64,000 bases of DNA from an uncultured Clostridia bacterium (GTDB lineage Bacteria; Bacillota; Clostridia; Christensenellales; Borkfalkiaceae): contig CANRAR010000005.1 of the NCBI GenBank assembly GCA_947628675.1, positions 1-64,000 on the forward strand, given 5' to 3'. Below the pieces are notes generated by a model. It had not been told where the DNA came from. It did not search any database and was given only the letters and a program-made list of their open reading frames with translations. The translations under genes were made by a program, and so were the position numbers. This document shows, one piece after another, positions 46,862 to 54,174 of this stretch (position 1 is its first letter; each line of letters starts with the position of its first letter).

Positions 46862-47659
46862 ATGAAGCAAGTTTTGAAATACCCGGGAGGGAAGGCGCGC
46901 ATTGCGCAGTGGATCATCTCGCACTTCCCGCCGCACGATACATACTGCGAGCCGTTCTTCGGAAGCGGCGCCGTGTTCTTCAACAAGGCACCAGACAAGA
47001 TCGAGACGATCAACGATATTGATGGCGACGTCGTGAACTTCTTCCGCGTCTGCAGGGAAGATCCCGAGCGGCTTTCCCGTCTGATCTCTCTTACGCCGTG
47101 GGCGCGGGAGGAGTACAAAGATTGCTATGAGAAGTCAGAAGACGCCGTAGAGCGCGCCCGCCGCTTTCTCGTGCGCTATCATCAGTCTTACGGAACGTGC
47201 GCACGTTGCAAAAACTCATGGCGCAATGTCACAGTGTATTCGGGCCCGAACTGTTCCAAAGGATGGAACGATCTCCCGATGATCATCCGGGAAGCGGCGG
47301 CGCGTCTCAAAAAGGCGCAGATCGAGAACTGCGACGCGCTCGAACTGATCGAACGGTACAACCACCCCGAGACGCTGCTTTACGTCGATCCGCCGTACCC
47401 GCTTGCGCTCCGCGAGCGCAATTTATACCGCCACGAAATGACGGACGAGCAACACGCCACGCTCCTTCAAGTTCTGAAAAAGAGCAAAGCGAAGATCATT
47501 CTCTCGTCGTATGATAATGCCCTGTACAACGACGAGTTGCGCGGTTGGGCGACGTCGGAACACACAGCGATCGCCCAGCAGGGCAGGATCCGCACGGAAA
47601 AACTCTACATGAATTTCGACCCGCCTCTCTTGGCAATGGGTTTATGCGGGGGGGGGTAG
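46862..47659 (+). CDS. D12-class DNA adenine-N6 methyltransferase (Dam-like)
   Basis: 265 residues from ATG 46862. Motif X/I YPGGKARIAQWI and CEPFFGSGAVFFNK, catalytic motif IV DPPYPL in ETLLYVDPPYP, and the D12-family middle region. It methylates adenine in DNA; no endonuclease partner is nearby, so it may protect the element or control its replication. AAGGGG precedes the start; an upstream in-frame ATG (46823) lacks a ribosome site. The gene ends in a G9 run (47648-47656) directly before the stop, so slippage would alter the C-terminus. Confidence 0.9.
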   Translation: MKQVLKYPGGKARIAQWIISHFPPHDTYCEPFFGSGAVFFNKAPDKIETINDIDGDVVNFFRVCREDPERLSRLISLTPWAREEYKDCYEKSEDAVERARRFLVRYHQSYGTCARCKNSWRNVTVYSGPNCSKGWNDLPMIIREAAARLKKAQIENCDALELIERYNHPETLLYVDPPYPLALRERNLYRHEMTDEQHATLLQVLKKSKAKIILSSYDNALYNDELRGWATSEHTAIAQQGRIRTEKLYMNFDPPLLAMGLCGGG

Positions 47660-47722
47660 AAATTTACTGAACCCCATATTTGAAGCGATCGCAAAATTTG
47701 AACGGGAAGGATAAGAGAAAAG

Positions 47723-48817
47723 ATGACGGCGGCAACGCAAAAACTGAATATCCGGGAGCGCATCGAATACTTCCATGTGCCCATGTCATACACGTTGCCG
47801 AAGGGCGCGCGAAAGACGACGCGCACCGCGTCGATCATCTTCGGGCTCTATTCCACATGGAAGAGCACCTACATATCCTACCCGGAGATCTGCGCGCTCA
47901 CGGGCTTTTCGAGCGCGACAGTAGCGTCTGCCAACCGTCAGTTGGACGCGCTCGGCATGATCGAGGCGACACGGGCGGGCGGCGTCACAAAGTACGTCGC
48001 CAAAGTCCGCCCCGCAAAACTCGACTATATCACCCTCGATGCGGAGGAACTGAACGACCGCGGCATCGTATTCCGGGGGAAGTTCTTCCACCTCACACGG
48101 ACGCAGTGCATCATCTTACATACAATTATGTCCCGCCTCACCTACGAGAAAGTGAACGGGCAGGAGCGAGGCATCTTTGAATGCCTCAATAACCGCCTCG
48201 CAAACATGGTGGGTTGTGACGGTTCCACCGCCGGCGACGCGTTGAACCGTCTGATGAAGATCAAGGTGCTTTCCCGCATCTGGAAGGCGCGCAACCGCTA
48301 CGAAAGGAACAAATACATCGTAGACCGCGAATTTCTCGAAGATTACCGCAAACACACGGAAGAGCGCAAGGAGCGCGCACGGCGCCGCGCGGTAGAGAGG
48401 AACGCAGGGGCGAAGATCTCGGCGGAGAACGACGTCCTCGATGCCCGTGCGGACTTTGAGCGGCACCACGCGGAGAACCATGCGCGCGCGATCGAGGCCG
48501 CCGAAAAGAACGTGGCGATTGCAAGGGCGGATGCGGCGTTCCGTGAGGCGGAGAAAGCGCAGCGGAAGTTGGAGATCGAGACGGCGAAGGCGGAGGTGTT
48601 CTCGCCGCTCCGTTTGCCCGAATTGCAGGCGGAACTCGAAGCGGCCAATGCGGCGCGCCGCGCGGCCTTGGACAGGCTCGGGATCTCTTCCGAAGATCTC
48701 ACGCCGCAGTGGACGTGCGCCCGGTGTTCCGATACGGGTTGGCTTCCGGACGGGCGTATGTGCGGCTGTTATCGTCCTCCGATGCGACGACGGGCGGTGA
48801 GGAGGCGCGACCGATGA
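47723..48817 (+). CDS. Winged-helix, coiled-coil and zinc-finger protein, putative replication initiator
   Basis: 364 residues. N-terminal winged helix (STYISYPEICALTGFSSATVASANRQLDAL), a second DNA-binding-like region (IFECLNNRLANMVGCDGSTAGDALNRLMKIKVLSRI), a long charged coiled coil (about 215-315) and a terminal CARCSDTGWLPDGRMCGCY ribbon like those of DnaC/phage replication proteins. No HUH rolling-circle Rep was found in the element, so this is the best candidate for replication initiation; a transcription factor is the alternative. GGGAAGGATAAGAGAAAAG precedes the ATG. Confidence 0.65.
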   Translation: MTAATQKLNIRERIEYFHVPMSYTLPKGARKTTRTASIIFGLYSTWKSTYISYPEICALTGFSSATVASANRQLDALGMIEATRAGGVTKYVAKVRPAKLDYITLDAEELNDRGIVFRGKFFHLTRTQCIILHTIMSRLTYEKVNGQERGIFECLNNRLANMVGCDGSTAGDALNRLMKIKVLSRIWKARNRYERNKYIVDREFLEDYRKHTEERKERARRRAVERNAGAKISAENDVLDARADFERHHAENHARAIEAAEKNVAIARADAAFREAEKAQRKLEIETAKAEVFSPLRLPELQAELEAANAARRAALDRLGISSEDLTPQWTCARCSDTGWLPDGRMCGCYRPPMRRRAVRRRDR

Positions 48818-48893
48818 ATTGCGCAGTAACTTGTAGGCGAATTGGATAAGGCTTTGAAGGGAGGATCGTTCTCCCTTTTCGGCGTACATTAAA

Positions 48894-48935
48894 AGAGCCC
48901 CCATGCCGGGAAAACGGCGTGGGGGCTCTCCTTTT
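48894..48935 (+). terminator. Terminator at the end of the rightward operon
   Basis: AGAGCCCCCATGCCG (48894-48908) pairs with 48915-48929 over 15 bp (one G-T), followed by CCTTTT. Confidence 0.9.
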
Positions 48936-49316
48936 GGTGTGATATTAGGAAAAATAAAGTTTCAAAATTTACTTTTTCGGCGCGTGAAGGACAATTCACT
49001 TTAATTTTTCCATGGGTGATATAATATGTTCCGCTATATATAAAACAAAAAATCCGCATACCGCGTGGCGATGCGGAGAGGAGACGGTGCGGCGCGGGCG
49101 CCGCCTCATCACAGCAAGGGCAAGGCGGAAGCCGCCGCGGGCATGGCTGTTCGTTGCGTTCCGGGCGGGCGGCGCGGCGGCTTGTGTTTTTGCAGGGCGC
49201 ACCTCACGGCGCGCAAAGCGGATAGCGGAATGAAGTCACCGGATCTCCGGGCGTGTATTCCCGCCTGTGGGCTTTTTCGCTTGGCGCGCCGCGTAGCCGT
49301 GGAGGGTTAAAAAATT
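48936..49316. other. Noncoding right end of the element, possible small RNA
   Basis: A TATAAT box at 49019-49024 without a clear -35 is followed by a CCGCAT/ATGCGG hairpin (49055-49076) and G/C-rich sequence. Frames of 60-80 codons exist but have no ribosome site and encode Arg/Ala-rich sequence typical of out-of-frame GC-rich DNA. A non-coding RNA or origin function is possible; nothing is proven. Confidence 0.4.
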
Positions 49317-49343
49317 TGGGGGCAGAATTTGGGGGCAACTTTT
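49317..49343. repeat. Integrase arm-type direct repeat, right copy
   Basis: Identical to 34338-34364 in the same orientation; about 58 bp from attR. Confidence 0.8.
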
Positions 49344-49363
49344 CAAAAATGGCATTTTTATAC

Positions 49364-49395
49364 AAAAAAACGGGGTTTTTGATTGAAAAACCCCG
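49364..49395 (-). terminator. Element-borne terminator for tRNA-Pro(CGG)
   Basis: CGGGGTTTTT (49371-49380) and AAAAACCCCG (49386-49395) form a 10-bp stem; read leftward it is followed by T7. The element thus supplies both the tRNA 3' end and a new terminator. Confidence 0.85.
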
Positions 49396-49400
49396 CTTTT

Positions 49401-49448
49401 TTGGTCGAGGAGACGTGATTTGAACACGCGACCTCTTGGTCCCGAACC
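49401..49448. repeat. attR: 48-bp repeat within tRNA-Pro(CGG)
   Basis: Identical to 34198-34245; it forms the 3' part of the intact tRNA gene. Confidence 0.95.
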
Positions 49449-49478
49449 AAGCGCGCTACCAAACTGCGCTACTCCTCG
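49402..49478 (-). tRNA. tRNA-Pro, anticodon CGG
   Basis: 77 nt including an encoded CCA. The anticodon stem CTTGG/CCAAG encloses TTCGGGA, giving CGG. D-arm GCGCAG..GCGC and T-arm with GTTCAAATC are normal. A promoter lies just upstream. It is the integration target of the element. Confidence 0.95.
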
Positions 49479-49489
49479 AACACCTCCAT

Positions 49490-49518
49490 ATTATAACAAA
49501 GGAACATTGAATTTGCAA
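49490..49518 (-). promoter_or_regulatory. Promoter of tRNA-Pro(CGG)
   Basis: Minus strand TTGCAA (49513-49518), 17 bp, TATAAT (49490-49495), 12 nt before the tRNA 5' end. Confidence 0.8.
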
Positions 49519-49714
49519 GTGATTTTCAAGCGAAAAACGTAAATTGAAAAAACCGTGCGTCGGGATAGGCGCCGAGGGGATTTTCTCCGCTGTTTTGGCG
49601 TTTTTCAAAAAAATTCACAGAATTTTGACAAAAAGACTTGAAAATTCACGCTTTAAGTGTTATTATATGGCAACACATTATAAATTAGAACATATTCGTA
49701 GGAATTGACATAGA

Positions 49715-51193
49715 ATGCTCGATAAATTTTACGCCCAAATCTCGCAGACGTCGCAGGTGCCCGTCGTCATCATCTCGGTCGCCATTATGCTTCTTGCGGG
49801 CTTTTTGGGTACCCGCCTCACAAAACTTTTGCGCCTCCCCAATGTGACGGCATATATTATCGTGGGCATTCTCTTGGGCCCGCACGTCACAGGTCTCGTG
49901 CCCGAAAATGTGGCGAAGGGCATGGACTTCATCTCGGATATTGCCCTCGCCTTCATCGCGTTCAGCGTGGGAGAATATTTCCGCTTCTCCGTGTTGAAGC
50001 AGAACGGCGGGAAGACCGTCGTCATCACCCTCTTCGAGGCGCTCCTCGCCTCCCTCCTCGTGTTCGTCATCACCTATTGGGCGTTCGGGTTCTATAAATT
50101 GGCGAACAACGTGGGGCTGGCGTTCTCCCTCATCCTCGCGGCGCTCGCTTCGGCGACCGCCCCCGCCTCCACGATGATGACCATCCGCCAGACAAAGGCG
50201 CACGGGGACTTCGTGAATACCCTCTTCGGCGTCGTTGCCCTCGACGACGTCGTCAGCCTGCTCGCGTACAGCGTGGCGGTCTCCGTCGCCGGCGCGGCGA
50301 TGGGCGAAGCGGTCTCCGCGGGGGACATCCTCCTGCCCATCGCGTGGAACATTCTGATGATCGCCCTCGGCATCGGGTTCGGGTTCCTCCTGAAATTCCT
50401 CATGGCGAAGCGCTCCACCGATAACCGCCTCATCGTCTCCATTGCCTTCCTCTTCGCCCTCTGCGGCGTGGGCGCGGCGGTGAACGTCTCCCCGCTCCTC
50501 GGCTGTATGGCGATGGGCACGGTGTACATCAACGTTTCGGGCGACGACAAACTCTTCAAGCAACTCAACTACTTTTCGCCCCCCATCCTGCTGCTTTTCT
50601 TCGTGAAGTCGGGCATCGGGTTCGACCTCAACGCCCTCGTCTCCGCGGAGACTTCGGCGGTCGGCATTCCGCTCATCGCGGTGGGCGTCGTGTACTTCGC
50701 CGTGCGGCTCGTGGGCAAGTATGTGGGTGCGTTTGCGGGCTGCGCCATTGCGAAAAAGCCCAAGAATGTGCGCAACTACCTCGGCATGGCGCTCGCCCCG
50801 CAGGCGGGGGTCGCCATCGGGCTCGCCGCGCTCGGCGCGCGGGCGCTGGGCGGAGAAATGGGCACCATGCTCGAGACAATCATCCTCTCCTCGAGCATCC
50901 TCTACGAACTCGTGGGTCCCGCGCTCGCCAAACTTTCGCTGTACCTCTCGGGCTCCTACGGCAAAAACGCCGTGCAGGAGGTGGAGGTGACGGGCGAGGG
51001 CGAGGGCGAAGGGACTGCTCCCCCCACCCGCGCGGACGAGGTGGCGGCGCTCAAAGTGCGGCTTCTCGAGATAGAGCACGAGATCTCCGTCAAGGAATAC
51101 GCGCGTTCGCCCGAAGAGGAGGCCTTTTTGGAGGCCACGGAGACCTCGGCGGGCACCGAATACAACAGAAAAAAATTCATCAACAAGAGGTAA
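49715..51193 (+). CDS. CPA2-type cation:proton antiporter
   Basis: 492 residues with about 12 membrane helices, early NVTAYIIVGILLGPHVTGLVPENV, FSVGEYFRFS, SATAPASTMMTIRQTKAHGDFVN and LDDVVSLLAYS, as in KefB/NapA-type exchangers with the conserved Asp in the LDD stretch. A hydrophilic tail of about 80 residues ends the protein (IEHEISVKEYARSPEEEAF). It exchanges Na+ or K+ for H+. A promoter is suggested by TTGAAA and TATTAT near 49640-49667; only a weak AGGA precedes ATG 49715. Three nt separate it from the MgtC-like gene. Confidence 0.9.
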   Translation: MLDKFYAQISQTSQVPVVIISVAIMLLAGFLGTRLTKLLRLPNVTAYIIVGILLGPHVTGLVPENVAKGMDFISDIALAFIAFSVGEYFRFSVLKQNGGKTVVITLFEALLASLLVFVITYWAFGFYKLANNVGLAFSLILAALASATAPASTMMTIRQTKAHGDFVNTLFGVVALDDVVSLLAYSVAVSVAGAAMGEAVSAGDILLPIAWNILMIALGIGFGFLLKFLMAKRSTDNRLIVSIAFLFALCGVGAAVNVSPLLGCMAMGTVYINVSGDDKLFKQLNYFSPPILLLFFVKSGIGFDLNALVSAETSAVGIPLIAVGVVYFAVRLVGKYVGAFAGCAIAKKPKNVRNYLGMALAPQAGVAIGLAALGARALGGEMGTMLETIILSSSILYELVGPALAKLSLYLSGSYGKNAVQEVEVTGEGEGEGTAPPTRADEVAALKVRLLEIEHEISVKEYARSPEEEAFLEATETSAGTEYNRKKFINKR

Positions 51194-51196
51194 CCC

Positions 51197-51913
51197 ATGC
51201 AGACCGATATTATTGCCCATCTGTTCGGAAGTTGGTCTTCCGAGATCAATATCGCTTCCACCGCCTTCAAGACGGCGCTCGTCATCATCATGTCGGCAGT
51301 GCTCGGCTGTGAGCGCGCCCAAAACCGCCACGCCGCGGGGTTGAGAACGCTCTTTGCCCTCTCCGTAGGCGCCCTGTTCGCGGGCATCGCCGATATGTAC
51401 TTCATCGTAAATCTCCATGTCGGGTTCTCCTTCCTCTCGGCGGCCGTGCTCATCGGCGCCTCCATCATCACCGCGAACACCATCATCTTCTCCTCCAAGA
51501 ACCAGATCAAGGGGCTGACGACCTCGGTGGATCTCATCACCATGTCCGTCATCTCCTCCCTCGTCGGGTTCGGGCTGTACACCGCCGCCCTCGTCGGGTT
51601 CGTGGCGCTCATGGTGGGGCTTCTCGGCTTTTCCAAATTGGAGAAATTCATCCGCAACAAGTCCAACCACCTCGAAGTGCACTTGGAGCTGAAAACTCGC
51701 AATAATTTGCAGGAATTCATCGCCGCCGTGCGCGAATTCGGGCTGAAGATAGAGAACCTCGAAGTCAACCCCGCCTATACGGGCTCGGGGCTGGGGGTAT
51801 ACACGGTGAAACTCACCATCGTCAAGGACGATCTCAAAAAGACCAACCGCAACGACATCATCGAAGCGCTCTCGTCGCTCGAATGCGTTAATTACATCGA
51901 ACGCATTGCATGA
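51197..51913 (+). CDS. MgtC/SapB family membrane protein
   Basis: 238 residues: four or five helices with the MgtC marks IIMSAVLGCERAQNRHAAGLRT and GASIITANTIIF, then a C-terminal ACT-like cytoplasmic domain (LEVHLELKTRNNLQEFIAAVREFGLKIENLEV). Family members affect Mg2+ homeostasis or membrane potential. Cotranscribed with the antiporter. Confidence 0.88.
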   Translation: MQTDIIAHLFGSWSSEINIASTAFKTALVIIMSAVLGCERAQNRHAAGLRTLFALSVGALFAGIADMYFIVNLHVGFSFLSAAVLIGASIITANTIIFSSKNQIKGLTTSVDLITMSVISSLVGFGLYTAALVGFVALMVGLLGFSKLEKFIRNKSNHLEVHLELKTRNNLQEFIAAVREFGLKIENLEVNPAYTGSGLGVYTVKLTIVKDDLKKTNRNDIIEALSSLECVNYIERIA

Positions 51914-51930
51914 GAGGGGGGAAAATTGTT

Positions 51931-51966
51931 CCGCCCCGCGGCTGTGCCGCGGGGCGGGGTTTTTTA
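51931..51966 (+). terminator. Terminator of the antiporter-MgtC operon
   Basis: CCGCCCCGCGGC (51931-51942), loop TGT, exact complement 51946-51957, then GGGTTTTTT. Confidence 0.92.
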
Positions 51967-52047
51967 TGGGGAAAGTTGCGTTGAAAACGGCCGCGGGCGC
52001 GCGGGGCGAGGGGCGGGCGGCGCCTCGGAACGGTGCAGCGGGCGGCT

Positions 52048-53436
52048 TTACAACAGCCCCTCGTTGACGGGGCAGTGCGGAATGGTATCGAACCCGCGCT
52101 GTAAATCCTCATCCGTGGGGATACGGTCGGTCATCGTGCCGTCGTTGTATTGCTTGTAGGCGGAAAGATCGAAGTACCCCGTGCCCGTGAGCCCGAAGAG
52201 GATGCGCTTCTTCTGCCCCGTCTTTTTGCAGGCGAGCGCCTCGTCGATGGCGACGCGGATGGCGTGGGAACTCTCGGGCGCGGGCAAGATCCCCTCGCAC
52301 TTTGCGAACATCTCCGCCGCCTCGAACACCTTGCTCTGCTCCACGGCGACGGCGCGGATGTAGCCGTCGTGGTAGAGTTGGGAGATAATGGGGCTCATGC
52401 CGTGGTAGCGCAGCCCGCCCGCGTGGTTGGGCGAGGGCATGAAGCCGCATCCCAATGTGTACATCTTGGCGAGGGGCGTCGTTTGGGCGGAGTCGCAGAA
52501 GTCGTACACGAACTTGCCGCGCGTGAGAGACGGGCAACTCGCGGGCTCCACGCCGATGAACTCGATGTCGTTCTTGCCTTGGAGCCGCTCCCCCATGAAG
52601 GGAGCGATGAGGCCGCCGAAGTTGGAGCCGCCGCCCACGCATCCGATGATGACGTCGGGCTCGACGCCGTATTTTTCGAGCGCCGCCTTGCTCTCCAGCC
52701 CGATGACGGACTGGTGCAGAAGGACGTGGTCGAGGACGGAGCCGAGAACGTAGCGGCAGTTCTCCGTGGTGACGGCCTTCTCCACCGCCTCCGAGATGGC
52801 GCAGCCCAGAGACCCGCCCGTGCCGGGGAATTCGGCGAGGAGTTTGCGCCCCGCGGCGGTCGTATCCGAGGGCGACGGCACGACGTTGGCGCCGTACGTG
52901 CGCATGACCTCCTTGCGGTAGGGCTTCTGCTCGGAGGAGACCTTCACCATGTAGACGTCGAGATGAAGCCCGAAGAACGCCGCCGCCATGGAAAGCGCCG
53001 TACCCCACTGCCCCGCGCCCGTCTCCGTGGTGATGGACGTGAGCCCCTGCTTCTTCGCGTAGTACGCCTGCGCCGCCGCCGAATTGAGTTTGTGGGAACC
53101 CGACGTGTTGTTGCCTTCAAATTTATAGTAAATTTCGGCGGGGGTATCGAGAAGGCGCTCCAAAAAATAGGCGCGCACGAGGGGCGACGGGCGGAAGGTC
53201 TTGTAGAAGGAGCGGATCTCCTCGGGGATCTCGATGCGCTCGTCCGTCTCGTTGAGTTCCTGATCGACGCACTCCTCGCAAAAGACGGGGGTGAGATCGG
53301 CTTTCGTGCAGGGCTGCTGCGTGGCGGGGTTTACAAACGGCGCGTGTTGCGTCTTCATATGCGCCTTGACGTTGTACCACGTCTTCGGCATCTCCTCTTC
53401 CGTCAGGTACACCTTGTAGGGGATTTGTTTTGCCAT
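52048..53436 (-). CDS. TrpB-like PLP enzyme (tryptophan synthase beta, TrpB2 type)
   Basis: 462 residues from ATG 53436 (AGGAGG). PLP-binding Lys in NNTSGSHKLNSA, phosphate site GCVGGGSNFGG, and TrpB2-specific N-terminus (YLTEEEMPKTWYNVKAH). It condenses indole and serine to tryptophan; TrpB2 often occurs without TrpA, as here. Regulated by the T-box leader upstream, which fits tryptophan starvation control. The reading frame continues 26 codons above the ATG into the leader, but the ribosome site fixes the start. Confidence 0.92.
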   Translation of the reverse strand: MAKQIPYKVYLTEEEMPKTWYNVKAHMKTQHAPFVNPATQQPCTKADLTPVFCEECVDQELNETDERIEIPEEIRSFYKTFRPSPLVRAYFLERLLDTPAEIYYKFEGNNTSGSHKLNSAAAQAYYAKKQGLTSITTETGAGQWGTALSMAAAFFGLHLDVYMVKVSSEQKPYRKEVMRTYGANVVPSPSDTTAAGRKLLAEFPGTGGSLGCAISEAVEKAVTTENCRYVLGSVLDHVLLHQSVIGLESKAALEKYGVEPDVIIGCVGGGSNFGGLIAPFMGERLQGKNDIEFIGVEPASCPSLTRGKFVYDFCDSAQTTPLAKMYTLGCGFMPSPNHAGGLRYHGMSPIISQLYHDGYIRAVAVEQSKVFEAAEMFAKCEGILPAPESSHAIRVAIDEALACKKTGQKKRILFGLTGTGYFDLSAYKQYNDGTMTDRIPTDEDLQRGFDTIPHCPVNEGLL

Positions 53437-53473
53437 GATTGTTTCCTCCTGAAAAAAATTTTGACATACAAAA

Positions 53474-53724
53474 ACGGAGCCATTCGCTTGGGACGAATCG
53501 CTCCGTGTTGCCACCCAATTTTACGGCAAAATTGCCGCCTCGTTACGGGCGCCATCACGCCCTCTCTCTGTAACGGAAGAGTTCCGTCGGGGCATTACTC
53601 CGCAAAAACGCGTTTCCTCCCCGCCCTCGGGAAACCATTCACCCGCCGCGGACTGCCTTCTTCCCATCGCCGAAGACTCTCTGAAAGCCCGTTTATGCAG
53701 GTTACTCCCTTCCCTCATCGGTTT
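53474..53724 (-). promoter_or_regulatory. T-box leader, probably tryptophan-specific
   Basis: Read leftward it has the stem I opening (GATGAGGGAAGGGAGTAAC), the AGAGAGTC segment, the specifier region GTGAATGGTTTCCCG, the T-box sequence GGGTGGCAACACGG (complement of 53503-53516) and a terminator (ACGGAGC...GCTCCGT with T5, complement of 53474-53506) competing with the antiterminator. The likely specifier triplet is TGG (complement of 53635-53637), read by tRNA-Trp. Uncharged tRNA-Trp would allow readthrough into trpB2. Confidence 0.92.
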
Positions 53725-53730
53725 TTATTC

Positions 53731-53759
53731 ATTATATCAACAGTTTATGCGCCTGTCAA
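53731..53759 (-). promoter_or_regulatory. Promoter of the T-box/trpB2 transcript
   Basis: Minus strand TTGACA (53754-53759), 17 bp, TATAAT (53731-53736); both hexamers are perfect. Confidence 0.9.
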
Positions 53760-53826
53760 GGGTTTTTATAAAATTTTTATAAATTTTGCGCAAAAAAATT
53801 TTTCGGAAAAACTGCGGGGAAATTGC

Positions 53827-53854
53827 TTGACACTTCCCGAATTTTCCTTATAAT
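53827..53854 (+). promoter_or_regulatory. Promoter of tRNA-Pro(AGG)
   Basis: TTGACA (53827-53832), 16 bp, TATAAT (53849-53854). About 92 nt of leader separate it from the tRNA; that leader contains an AAAGATTTGC...AAAGATTTTTTGGGAAA repeat also seen at 63572-63605. Confidence 0.8.
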
Positions 53855-53953
53855 AGAGTATGCTTTTTTGCGTGAGGCGCTTTGGCGCGCGGAACGCATC
53901 GGGCGCCCGAAAAAGATTTGCAGAAAGATTTTTTGGGAAATTCAATAGGACAT

Positions 53954-54030
53954 TGAGGTGTAGCGCAGTTTGGTAGCGCGCTTGGTTAGGGACCAAGAGG
54001 TCGCGTGTTCAAGTCACGTCACCTCAACCA
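53954..54030 (+). tRNA. tRNA-Pro, anticodon AGG
   Basis: 77 nt with encoded CCA: acceptor TGAGGTG/CACCTCA, the same D-arm, anticodon stem and most of the T-arm as tRNA-Pro(CGG), but the anticodon loop is TTAGGGA, giving AGG. A34 proline tRNAs are unusual in bacteria, where GGG, TGG and CGG are the norm. Confidence 0.88.
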
Positions 54031-54031
54031 A

Positions 54032-54087
54032 AATACTGCATATTGTAGAGGATTTCACTGTCTGACACAATATGTAGTATTTTTTTC
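54032..54087 (+). terminator. Terminator of tRNA-Pro(AGG)
   Basis: AATACTGCATATTGT (54032-54046) pairs with ACAATATGTAGTATT (54067-54081) at 14 of 15 positions and runs into a T-run. Confidence 0.85.
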
Positions 54088-54126
54088 TGCACTTTTTGCA
54101 AAATTTCAACAAAAATATTTCTTTTT

Positions 54127-54146
54127 TGGGTAGTAAATTGGGTAGC
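54127..54146 (+). repeat. att/arm-like double repeat next to tRNA-Pro(AGG)
   Basis: TGGGTAGTAAATTGGGTAGC consists of two TGGGTAG units 13 bp apart, the same architecture as the integrase arm repeats at 34338 and 49317 (two TGGGGGCA units 13 bp apart). It may be a scar of an excised element of the same type. Confidence 0.45.
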
Positions 54147-54174
54147 CCCTCTCTCTTGTATGTAATTCGGTTTT

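Larger units (their letters stand above)
34198..49448. mobile_element. Integrated inovirus-like (filamentous phage) provirus, about 15.25 kb, in tRNA-Pro(CGG)
   Basis: Exact 48-bp direct repeats (34198-34245 and 49401-49448) bound the element; both are the 3' portion of tRNA-Pro(CGG), and the right copy completes a functional tRNA. Inside: a leftward integrase module and CI repressor, then a rightward operon of about 17 genes with tight overlaps. Its markers are a Zot/pI-like ATPase (44360), a signal-peptide protein with C-terminal membrane anchor (41477, pIII-like plan), several N-anchored ectodomain proteins, tiny single-helix proteins, a hairpin-dense gap (45775-46073), a Dam methylase and a winged-helix replication-type protein. 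No tail, capsid, terminase, relaxase or conjugation genes were found, arguing against a tailed phage or an ICE. Family identity rests mainly on the Zot-like gene and genome plan. Confidence 0.8.

Noticed and set aside
36769-48817. Tailed prophage or integrative conjugative element
   Set aside because: No terminase, portal, capsid, tail, relaxase or type IV coupling genes; gene sizes and order fit a filamentous phage better.
49012-49310. Small plus-strand frames (60-80 codons) at the right end of the element
   Set aside because: No ribosome site, Arg/Ala-rich composition, overlapping frames equally open; left as possible non-coding RNA.
49685-51682. 665-codon minus-strand frame across antiporter and MgtC genes
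   Set aside because: Shadow of two well-conserved membrane protein genes; His/Glu/Arg-rich low-information sequence.
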